From positions 1-64,000 of the forward strand of contig CAKOYD010000002.1 in the NCBI GenBank assembly GCA_934130545.1: a stretch of 64,000 bases of DNA. The letters run 5' to 3'. Positions 46,745 through 53,487 of the stretch are shown piece by piece. The notes under the pieces are model-generated. The model was not told where the DNA came from. It did not search any database and saw only the letters and a list, made by a program, of their open reading frames with translations. Source of the DNA: an uncultured Bacilli bacterium. Lineage in GTDB: Bacteria > Bacillota_I > Bacilli_A > RF39 > UBA660. Position 1 is the stretch's first letter. Every line of letters starts with the position of its first letter. The position numbers and the translations under genes were made by a program.

Positions 46745-46927
46745 GGTATCTTTATCCATAAAGTAATTATTTTTAAAAAGCAACGATTTGATCTTACAAT
46801 TTGTGAAAAATCAATTAGAAGAAATTTTGGAGAAAAATATATTTCAGAATTTTATAAAAAGTTAAATATAGTTCCAGATAGAAATAAAATTGATTATTAT
46901 TTACTTATGATGGAGTTATATTTATAA
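46745..46927 (+). pseudogene. C-terminal remnant of an APH(3')-like phosphotransferase
   Basis: An open stretch without a start reads FKKQRFDLTICEKSIRRNFG, EKYISEFYKKLNIVPDRNKI and DYYLLMMELYL, then stop. From memory the last residues of APH(3') enzymes read YDIAFCVRSIRED...Y...F...LGI.PD..KI.YYILLDELF, which aligns residue by residue. Only about 48 codons remain, without the kinase core, so it gives no resistance. It is a relic of a once larger cargo near the right end of the island. Confidence 0.55.
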
Positions 46928-47070
46928 AATATTATAATTAGATAGAAATTCATGTCATAAAATATTGATTTATGCAAGTTTTAAAATCAAAAAAAGTGTA
47001 GAAAAAAGTTATGACTATTGTTAATTATATAATTTCATGGTATCATTTCATCAAGAAGTGATGCTTTTTT

Positions 47071-47085
47071 ACTATAGTAATATTC
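47071..47085 (-). repeat. Right inverted repeat of the island
   Basis: ACTATAGTAATATTC is the exact reverse complement of 25273-25287. It lies 10 bp inside the right dacF junction. Confidence 0.5.
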
Positions 47086-47098
47086 ACATACAATTAAA

Positions 47099-47617
47099 CT
47101 AGTTAGATATTACCAAGGTGTTGATGGTCTAAAGACAGGATTCACTAATACAGCCGGTTATTGTCTAACCGCTACTGCTAAAAGAGGAGATATGCGTCTT
47201 ATTACCGTTGTCATGAACGAACCATCTAGTGAAATTAGAAGTAAAGAAACAAGCAGTATGCTAGATTATGGCTTTAATACTTATGAAATAAACAAAGTAT
47301 TAACTAAAGATAGTGTAGTAGGTAATGTTAAAATATCTTTAGGCACTAAAAAAAGTGTTGATATCGTACCAATAGGTGACATTGATATTCTCCGCAGTAA
47401 GATTGGTGATAAAAAAGATATTACTTACAAAGTAACCGCTAACAATGTCAAAGCACCCATTAAAAAAGGTGAAGATGTAGGAGACGTCATTGTCTATGAA
47501 GATGGTAAAGAAATCATGAAAACAGATGTCACTGTCATAAATGATGTTAACAAAGTAAATATCTTTGTGGCATACCTAAGAAACATAATTAACATTATTA
47601 GTGGTAAAGTATTTTAA
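47099..47617 (+). pseudogene. dacF: 3' part of the interrupted D-Ala-D-Ala carboxypeptidase gene
   Basis: From 47099 the frame reads LVRYYQGVDGLKTGFTNTAG, which carries the KTG active-site motif and continues directly from NTNK at the end of the 5' part. The transpeptidase-like domain ends soon after ITVVMNE. A beta-rich C-terminal domain typical of DacA/DacF follows, then an amphipathic membrane-attaching tail (VNIFVAYLRNIINIISGKVF). Internal translation from ATG 47192 would lack the KTG motif, so this part is unlikely to be functional alone. No point mutations or stops are seen in either half, so precise excision would restore a complete gene. Confidence 0.88.
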
Positions 47618-47651
47618 TATAATACTTAGAATATTCTTTCTAGGTATTTTT
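47541..47651 (+). repeat. Direct repeat copy A: dacF tail plus terminator
   Basis: This copy codes for the last ~24 residues of the carboxypeptidase and its terminator. A diverged second copy lies at 50192-50307 in the same orientation. By eye they match at most positions over ~110 bp, with a 4-5 bp indel near the stop codon. The two copies flank the kinase-like/HEPN gene pair. Confidence 0.85.
47621..47651 (+). terminator. Terminator of the dacF-like gene
   Basis: AATACTTAGAA and TTCTAGGTATT pair over 11 bp with G-U pairs and are followed by TTT. Near-identical hairpins occur at 50277-50307 and 51434-51470. Confidence 0.75.
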
Positions 47652-47695
47652 ACTTTAGAAAAATATGGCAAAGATAATTAAAGCAAAACAAATAT

Positions 47696-47724
47696 TTGCT
47701 TTTTTTCTAAATTTATGCTATAAT
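47696..47724 (+). promoter_or_regulatory. Extended -10 promoter of the kinase-like/HEPN operon
   Basis: TTGCTT (47696-47701) and TATAAT (47719-47724) are 17 bp apart with TGC before the -10. The core TTTATGCTATAATA is identical to the promoter at 4202-4214. A hairpin AAGCAAA/TTTGCTT (47681-47701) overlaps the -35 and could also end readthrough from dacF. Confidence 0.7.
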
Positions 47725-47747
47725 ATCCCGCATTGATGGGGGTTATT

Positions 47748-48476
47748 ATGGAATTTTTAAGTAGAGAACATTTTGATACATATTTAAGAGGATTAAAATA
47801 TCTAGGGCAAGGATGCCAAGGAGTATGTTATTTGAACACTAGAAATAATACTGTATATAAAGTATTTAATGACTATTTTGATGAAGAAGATGCTGGATAT
47901 ACAGAAGATTTCTTATTAAGATTTAGTAATATAAAAAATAGTACTTTTATATGGCCTAATAATGTTATCAAAGTATCAGGTACAATAGTAGGTTATACTA
48001 TGCCATATAGAAGAGCAAGAAATTTATGTAATATAAATCCATTATTAGTAAATCTAGATAAATTAGAAGAAGCTACAGTAAAAGCTGAGAAAGATGTAAA
48101 AATATTAACAGATAATAAAATAAGATTATATGATGTTAGATATAATATCTTATACACAAATGGGAAAATGTATGTTATAGATACACTAGATTATGGTAAT
48201 AGAAAAGTATCTTATGAAGAAAATAGAATGGCTATAGATGATGAATTAATGTTGTTTCTCGTAGATAATTATTTTGATGACTTTATAGTCAATGATAAGT
48301 TACTAAATGCAATGTATAGAGAATTCGAAATAAGGGGAGTAGACTTCTTAAAAGTATTTAGAAATAAGCTTAGTGAATATGCAGGTAAATATATAACTAA
48401 ATTAAACGAAGTTAAACACTTAGTAAGAAAAAATAATAGTCATATTTACAAAAGGGGTATTTGTTATGATAAATAA
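47748..48476 (+). CDS. Protein-kinase-like protein, first gene of a HEPN-linked pair
   Basis: The 242-residue protein has a kinase-like N-lobe: YLGQGCQGVCYLN resembles the Gly-rich loop and VYKVF supplies the ATP-anchoring Lys. KIRLYDVRYNILYTNGKMYV followed by VIDTLDYG resembles a catalytic loop (D...N) and a DFG-like metal site, with D-to-N spacing shorter than in classical kinases. It may be an active small kinase or a pseudokinase antidote. ATG 47748 follows GGGGG; an earlier in-frame start at 47733 overlaps this site. Its last 11 bp overlap the HEPN gene, so the two are translationally coupled. The function is inferred from fold and context. Confidence 0.6.
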   Translation: MEFLSREHFDTYLRGLKYLGQGCQGVCYLNTRNNTVYKVFNDYFDEEDAGYTEDFLLRFSNIKNSTFIWPNNVIKVSGTIVGYTMPYRRARNLCNINPLLVNLDKLEEATVKAEKDVKILTDNKIRLYDVRYNILYTNGKMYVIDTLDYGNRKVSYEENRMAIDDELMLFLVDNYFDDFIVNDKLLNAMYREFEIRGVDFLKVFRNKLSEYAGKYITKLNEVKHLVRKNNSHIYKRGICYDK

Positions 48477-50157
48477 GATAGATAATATTTTAGACTACTA
48501 TAAAGGGAATCTAGCTTATACTTATTTTTTATTGGATCTAGCATATGGAAGTACGGATAAATCGAGTTATATATTAGAAAAGAAAAACATAAATGCCGCA
48601 ATAATTGGATGTATTAGTAATATATTACTTGCTATTAAAGAAGATCTTGTCCAAAGAGAAGAAGATGATATTGTATCTAAGATATTGTTAAAAGAACTAG
48701 AAAATTCTGTAGATCAAATTGCTACAAAAAAGGAATATGGTTATGAAATAAATAATTATGTTTTTAAAGATGCTCCTTCGGTAGTAGCAGAGATTAGAAA
48801 TAAGATAGCACATGGAGCTTTTACTTTAGATTTAGAGCATAACAGAGTAATACTTAATATGGCTGATAGTAATGTAATAATAAATATTGATAAATTGTCT
48901 ACATTTATTATAATGGGATTAAAATCATATATTACCAATAAACCTAAAAAAGAAAATGGTAGTGTCTATGAAAGAAATTTAGTTGTTTTAAATAAAGTTG
49001 ATGCGAAAAGAGAAAAGAAGATAAGTAATAAAAAAGAATTATTACCTCTTATGAAGAAAATAAGATCTTTAAATATTGTTTTAAAAAGTACTGATGGTAG
49101 TGAGATACCAAACTGGTTAATAGATAAATTAGAAATAGCTATAAAAGAATACTCTACATCTAATGATAATAGTAGTTTACTTAACTTTGAAAAAGAACTT
49201 GGTAGTAATTATAAGATAAGTATCAAACGTAATAAAATTAGTAATGATATTTTAGATAAGGTAGCCGACGGAATACTTAATATGGCTTCAGAAGATATTG
49301 ATTACAATAGTCAAATGCATTTAATTGGATTAGAACTTCAAAGAAATATGGAAGAAGACTATGAAACACTAAAGCCAATAGTTTCAAATTTAAATAATTT
49401 AATTATGCTAAAGACAATAAAAAAATATGGAACAACAGATATAGAAGTATTAAAAGATAAGATAATTAAGGAATATGATATGATATATATTAATTATGAT
49501 TCACTTGTATCTTCAAGTATAGCTATGTTTAATTCATTATTTTCTTATGCTAGAGATGATGTATATAAAAATAGTAACAAATTTACTTTAATAGGAAATA
49601 ACGGCTTAGATTATGGTAAACTAGATTTGAAAGAATTTGATATATTAAAACTAAATATAGATAATAGTAGATATTTAGAATTGGTAAGTCAAGTTAATAA
49701 AAGTATAAAAGAGTTAGATGAAAATAATAAAAAACTTGCTGAACTTACTAAAAGTAAGGCTATTGTAGAAGAAAAGGGAAATGTTATTGCTAGTGGGAAA
49801 ATAAATACTAATATTAGTTTGTTAACAACTAAGCAAAGTTTACTTCTTGCTAAAGTAACAAGTAAGCAAAATGAATTAAAAACATTTATAGACTACTGCA
49901 AAAATAATAGTGATTATTTGAGAAATGAATGTATAATAGAGGGAATAAGAAACTCTATATCTCATGGTAATTATCGAGTTAAAGCAGAATCTTCTTTAGA
50001 AGAATGCAAAATTATTTTCGAAGATATTTATGAAGGAGAATTAACATTCAAAGCTCAGATAAAATTATTAGATTTTATTACTCTATTAGTAAATAATCAT
50101 AATATAATAAGTGATTTTGTAGATGATAAAAGCAAAAAGCTTTCATTAAAGAGTTAA
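48466..50157 (+). CDS. Protein with two HEPN-like RxxxxH motifs, 563 aa
   Basis: RNKIAHG at residues 111-117 and RNSISHG at residues 495-501 both fit the Rx4H active-site motif of HEPN ribonucleases. Each follows a helical segment, as expected, and each precedes a similar strand/helix pattern. The middle contains a coiled coil (residues ~400-475). No membrane segment or signal is seen. Coupled to the upstream kinase-like gene by an 11-bp overlap and closed by its own terminator, it has the layout of a toxin or abortive-infection effector with a regulatory partner. HEPN fold and RNase activity are inferred from the motifs. Confidence 0.6.
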   Translation: MINKIDNILDYYKGNLAYTYFLLDLAYGSTDKSSYILEKKNINAAIIGCISNILLAIKEDLVQREEDDIVSKILLKELENSVDQIATKKEYGYEINNYVFKDAPSVVAEIRNKIAHGAFTLDLEHNRVILNMADSNVIINIDKLSTFIIMGLKSYITNKPKKENGSVYERNLVVLNKVDAKREKKISNKKELLPLMKKIRSLNIVLKSTDGSEIPNWLIDKLEIAIKEYSTSNDNSSLLNFEKELGSNYKISIKRNKISNDILDKVADGILNMASEDIDYNSQMHLIGLELQRNMEEDYETLKPIVSNLNNLIMLKTIKKYGTTDIEVLKDKIIKEYDMIYINYDSLVSSSIAMFNSLFSYARDDVYKNSNKFTLIGNNGLDYGKLDLKEFDILKLNIDNSRYLELVSQVNKSIKELDENNKKLAELTKSKAIVEEKGNVIASGKINTNISLLTTKQSLLLAKVTSKQNELKTFIDYCKNNSDYLRNECIIEGIRNSISHGNYRVKAESSLEECKIIFEDIYEGELTFKAQIKLLDFITLLVNNHNIISDFVDDKSKKLSLKS

Positions 50158-50185
50158 GGAAATATTGTTATAGTATTTCCTTTTT
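50156..50185 (+). terminator. Strong terminator of the kinase-like/HEPN operon
   Basis: AAGGAAATA and TATTTCCTT form a perfect 9-bp stem around TTGTTATAG with TTT following. The stem begins at the HEPN stop codon. Confidence 0.8.
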
Positions 50186-50191
50186 GGTATT

Positions 50192-50307
50192 ATGATGTTA
50201 ATAAAGTAAATATCTTTGTAGTATATCTAAGAAACATAATTAATACCATTAATGGTAAAGTATTTTAACATAATAAAATACTTAGAATACTATTTCTAGG
50301 TATTTTT
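50192..50307 (+). repeat. Direct repeat copy B: second dacF tail plus terminator
   Basis: The sequence codes for DVNKVNIFVVYLRNIINTIN and GKVF, then a stop, then the hairpin AATACTTAGAA...TTCTAGGTATT and a T-run. It is a diverged copy of 47541-47651, with three amino acid differences over 24 residues. No upstream carboxypeptidase sequence accompanies it, so it is an orphan gene tail. Confidence 0.85.
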
Positions 50308-50409
50308 TTCTTTTACTAAAAAGTTTAAGGAATATAACAGTCAGCAAAATACTAGGCAAATTATAAATATAATGGTAAAATATATCTAAAGAATTAAGTG
50401 AGGTAATTT

Positions 50410-50805
50410 ATGAAAGTATTAAGTATAAAAGAACCATATGCTACATTAATTGCTAATGGTGATAAATTAATTGAAACAAGAAGTTGGAAGACAAATTATC
50501 GAGGTGAATTATATATTCATGCCAGTAGTGCTAAAATAGTTAAGAAGCATTTAACAAATCAGTATGTTATAGATATAAGTAAGAATCTAAAAATGAATTA
50601 TGGGAATATTATATGTAAAGCAAAATTAGTAGATTGTATTTATATGGATCAAGACTTTATTGACTCTATCAAGAAAGATCAAAAAGAATATTATTTAGGT
50701 CAATATGAATTAGGAAGATATGCCTGGGTACTTGCAGATGTAGAATTAATTAAGCCGATTCCTGCTAAAGGAAAACTTAATATTTGGAATTATAATGATA
50801 AATAA
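50410..50805 (+). CDS. ASCH domain protein
   Basis: The 131-residue protein reads VLSIKEPYATLIANGDKLIE, then TRSWKTNYRGELYIHASSAK. This is the beta-barrel signature of the ASCH/PUA-like family, with the conserved KxxExR-like element as KLIETRSWKT. ASCH proteins bind RNA or act on modified nucleosides (YqfB is an amidohydrolase for N4-acetylcytidine); the exact role here is unknown. GAGG precedes the ATG. It stands upstream of tag. Confidence 0.85.
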   Translation: MKVLSIKEPYATLIANGDKLIETRSWKTNYRGELYIHASSAKIVKKHLTNQYVIDISKNLKMNYGNIICKAKLVDCIYMDQDFIDSIKKDQKEYYLGQYELGRYAWVLADVELIKPIPAKGKLNIWNYNDK

Positions 50806-50877
50806 TAAAAAAGCCCTTTTAACTCTAGAAAACGTTAATATGGATAAATACGTTATCCCTAAGAAAGGAACAGCCTT

Positions 50878-51423
50878 ATGAAAAGATGCAAATGGTGTAA
50901 TGAAAATAATCCCTTATATGTAGAATACCATGATAAAGAATGGTGTATTCCTAACCATGATGATAACTATTTATTTGAAATGTTAATATTAGAGTCTTTT
51001 CAAGCTGGACTATCATGGGAGTGTGTCCTAAATAAAAGAAATGACTTTATAGTCGCCTATGATAACTTTAATATTGATAAAATAATTAATTATGATGAAA
51101 ACAAAATAAATGAATTATTAACCAATAGTAAAATAATAAGAAATAAATTAAAAATAAAAGCTAGTATTAATAATGCTAAAATATTTAAAGATATTCAAAA
51201 AGAGTATGGTAGTTTCTATAAATATTTATTAACATTTACTGAAAACAAAATATTATATGAAATAGATAAAACTACTAATGACTTATCTGATTCTATCTCT
51301 AAAGATTTAATCAAAAGGGGCATGAAGTTTGTAGGCTCTACTATTATCTATTCATACTTACAAGCAACTGGTTTTATATACTCTCATGATGAAAAATGCT
51401 TTATGTATAAGAAAGAATCTTAA
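50878..51423 (+). CDS. tag: DNA-3-methyladenine glycosylase I
   Basis: The enzyme removes 3-methyladenine from alkylated DNA in base excision repair. The family signature is seen: RCKWCNENNPLYVEYHDKEW at the N-terminus, LILESFQAGLSWECVLNKR and MKFVGSTIIYSYLQATGFI. The zinc ligands are Cys4, His18, and a C-terminal His and Cys in YSHDEKC. The length of 181 residues is normal. AAGAAAGGAA lies before the ATG. Confidence 0.95.
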   Translation: MKRCKWCNENNPLYVEYHDKEWCIPNHDDNYLFEMLILESFQAGLSWECVLNKRNDFIVAYDNFNIDKIINYDENKINELLTNSKIIRNKLKIKASINNAKIFKDIQKEYGSFYKYLLTFTENKILYEIDKTTNDLSDSISKDLIKRGMKFVGSTIIYSYLQATGFIYSHDEKCFMYKKES

Positions 51424-51433
51424 AGATAACTGA

Positions 51434-51470
51434 AATAATACTTGGATATTAGTTCTAGGTATTATTTTTT
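51434..51470 (+). terminator. Terminator after tag
   Basis: AATAATACTTGGA and TCTAGGTATTATT pair over 12-13 bp and are followed by TTTT. It belongs to the same hairpin type as the two dacF-tail terminators. Confidence 0.8.
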
Positions 51471-51517
51471 ATTGTATAAATAGTAAATTATATGGTAAAA
51501 TCAAATTATAAAGAAGC

Positions 51518-51700
51518 ATCACTGATTCTTATAAATATATTCTAAATAAAAACGATATTACTGCCAAAGAACTATTATTTCTCGATGATAATATAATTGG
51601 TGTTAATAAGCTTATATAAACATTATTAAAGTTACAAAGCACTGATCTTTTTTCTGAAATAACAAAAGTCATTAATAATATATCGAAAGGATGTGATTAA
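51518..51700 (+). pseudogene. HAD-superfamily hydrolase remnant
   Basis: An open frame without a start reads ITDSYKYILNKNDITAKELL followed by FLDDNIIGVNKLI, then an in-frame TAA at 51617, then TLLKLQSTDLFSEITKVINN to a stop at 51698. The F-x-D-D-N pattern is motif III of HAD phosphatases (usually FIDDN..NV). The upstream core is absent and there is an internal stop, so it is decayed. Confidence 0.5.
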
Positions 51701-52883
51701 ATTGCCAAATTACGAATGTGTTATTGCCACTAAAGGATTAATTATTAAAAAATGGGATGAAGAAATTATAAAGCATAATAATTCTGAATTATGGAAAAAC
51801 TTTAAAGAAACATCACTAAGAAATCTTAGCACAAGAATAGTTTATATGGGGTTATTAGGTGGAAATATAATTACTGAATGTACCGCTATTATATCAAGTG
51901 ATGATTTAGATATGCAAAATAAAGATAATTTAGTAGGAGATAGCAAAGCCTACTTAACTGCTTTTAGAACAAGCAAAGAATATGAAAACCAAGGATACTT
52001 TTCAAAACTATATAAATATATGGAAAGTGATTTAAAAAAACGTGGCTTTAAGTCATTAACTCTAGGTGTTGAACCATGTGAAGTAAGAAACATTCAAATT
52101 TACTTTAAATGGGGCTTTACTAAGTATATAAAAACTGCTTATGAATATTATCCTAATAATGAAAAAGTTATAGTTAATTATTATGAAAAAGACTTGTTAA
52201 ACGATATAAATGATAATTATTATAAAGCATATGAAAAAAGATATCAACAAGTATACAAACATCATCATCTATGGTCATCAACAGAACCAACAAGAGATGT
52301 TATGGAAATAATAATTAATGAAAAAATACCAACAAATGCCAAAATATTGGAAGTCGGTTGTGGAGAAGGTCGAGATGCTATATGTCTCTTAAATAAAAAT
52401 TATAATGTTCTTGCTATTGATTATTCAATCACTGCTATAGAAAAGTGTAGGGAACTAGCAAATTACCAATATAATAATAATTTTAAACAGTTTGATATTA
52501 TAAAAGATACCCTAAAAGATAAATTTGACTTTATCTACTCAATAGCTGTTGTTCATATGTTTGTTAATAAAGAACATAGAGATAAATTTTATAGTTTTAT
52601 ATATAATCATCTAAAGCCACATGGAATAGCCCTAATAGTATCAATGGGTGATGGCATAAAAGAATATAAATCTGATATAAATAAATCATTTGAAGACACT
52701 GAAAGAACAATAATTAACAATAATAAAAAAATAAACATTGCCACCACATCCTGCAATATTGTCTCTTGGCGTACTTTCGAACAAGAATTATATAATAACG
52801 GTCTAACTATTAAAAGAAAATGGCTTTCCAAACAAATACCCGAGTTTAATTCAGCCATGTGTGTTATAATTACCAAAAAATAA
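51693..52883 (+). CDS. GNAT acetyltransferase-methyltransferase fusion
   Basis: Residues ~40-170 form a GNAT domain (AYLTAFRTSKEYENQGYFSK is the CoA-binding loop, then GVEPCEVRNIQIYFKWGFTK). Residues ~190-395 form a class I methyltransferase with motif I ILEVGCGEGRDAICLL and YSIAVVHMFV, resembling TehB/thiopurine-type enzymes. GTG at 51693 follows GAAAGGAT and overlaps the HAD remnant. The fusion of the two activities is uncommon. Its substrate is unknown; detoxification or antibiotic modification is plausible but unproven. Confidence 0.75.
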   Translation: MIKLPNYECVIATKGLIIKKWDEEIIKHNNSELWKNFKETSLRNLSTRIVYMGLLGGNIITECTAIISSDDLDMQNKDNLVGDSKAYLTAFRTSKEYENQGYFSKLYKYMESDLKKRGFKSLTLGVEPCEVRNIQIYFKWGFTKYIKTAYEYYPNNEKVIVNYYEKDLLNDINDNYYKAYEKRYQQVYKHHHLWSSTEPTRDVMEIIINEKIPTNAKILEVGCGEGRDAICLLNKNYNVLAIDYSITAIEKCRELANYQYNNNFKQFDIIKDTLKDKFDFIYSIAVVHMFVNKEHRDKFYSFIYNHLKPHGIALIVSMGDGIKEYKSDINKSFEDTERTIINNNKKINIATTSCNIVSWRTFEQELYNNGLTIKRKWLSKQIPEFNSAMCVIITKK

Positions 52884-52901
52884 AAGAGAGGAGTTAATTA
52901 T

Positions 52902-53483
52902 ATGCAATTAGAAACAGAAATAACAGTATTAGTAACAGTAGATTACGAAACACTAGAAAAAGAATTAAAACAAAATAACTTTGTAAAAAAAGAAGAATAT
53001 ACAGTAAATGATGTATATATGATTGATAATAAAATAGATATATCAAATATGAATAATTTAGATATATTAAAGAAATGCATCTTAGTAAGAAACATTGAAG
53101 GCTTTGCCAAAGAATTACTATATAAATATAAAAAGTATGATGATAATGGAGATATTCTAGAACAAGGAAAAGTAAGATGTCCAATTACCGACATACCAAA
53201 AGCAATTCAATTTATGAAAGCAATAAATTACAAAGAACTATTTAAAATAAATGATAAATGTATTGTATATACTAATTCTAAGTCAGAACTAGTTGTTCAA
53301 TTAGTAAATGATAAATATATATTTATTGAAATGGAAAATAAATGTGAATTTACTGATAGAGTATATAATAATGTAGATGAATTAAAAGAGGATATATGCC
53401 GTTATAATCTTTCAATAGATAAGTCTAACTTCTTTGTAAAGAAGGCTGAAATGATATTGAACGAAGTAAAAAAGGAGGATTAA
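52902..53483 (+). CDS. CYTH-domain-like protein
   Basis: The 193-residue protein starts LETEITVLV, a degenerate form of the ExExK motif of the CYTH/triphosphate tunnel family. Alternating strands follow, with charged positions such as VRNIEGFAKELLYKYKKYDD, LEQGKVRC and VQLVNDKYIFIEMENKCEF. The family includes thiamine triphosphatases and inorganic triphosphatases that use a metal and a basic tunnel. The canonical Lys of ExExK is missing, so the activity may be altered. GAGAGGAG precedes the ATG. It is 4 bp from the double GNAT gene. Confidence 0.6.
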   Translation: MQLETEITVLVTVDYETLEKELKQNNFVKKEEYTVNDVYMIDNKIDISNMNNLDILKKCILVRNIEGFAKELLYKYKKYDDNGDILEQGKVRCPITDIPKAIQFMKAINYKELFKINDKCIVYTNSKSELVVQLVNDKYIFIEMENKCEFTDRVYNNVDELKEDICRYNLSIDKSNFFVKKAEMILNEVKKED

Positions 53484-53487
53484 TAAT

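Larger units (their letters stand above)
25169..47098. mobile_element. ~21.9 kb genomic island interrupting the dacF-like gene
   Basis: The reading frame of a D-Ala-D-Ala carboxypeptidase breaks after NTNK (25168) and continues with LVRYYQGVDGLKTG from 47099. TAAA is shared at both junctions (25165-25168 and 47095-47098), so the crossover lies in or near it. The first sizeable gene inside is a large serine recombinase, as expected near attL of a serine-integrase element. The island also has ISL3, sigma-factor and APH-like remnants and a 16-gene glycan operon. Inverted copies of GAATATTACTATAGT lie ~105 bp inside the left junction and ~10 bp inside the right one. No conjugation or phage structural genes are seen, so it is either non-autonomous or reduced. 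Exact ends remain to be determined. Confidence 0.85.

Noticed and set aside
25169..47098. Island as an intact prophage or integrative conjugative element
   Set aside because: No capsid, tail, portal, terminase, relaxase, coupling protein or type IV secretion genes are present; only a recombinase and relics remain.
52894..53194. Two minus-strand ORFs opposite the CYTH-like gene
   Set aside because: Compositionally they are complements of the plus-strand gene, with no ribosome binding site or plausible protein features.
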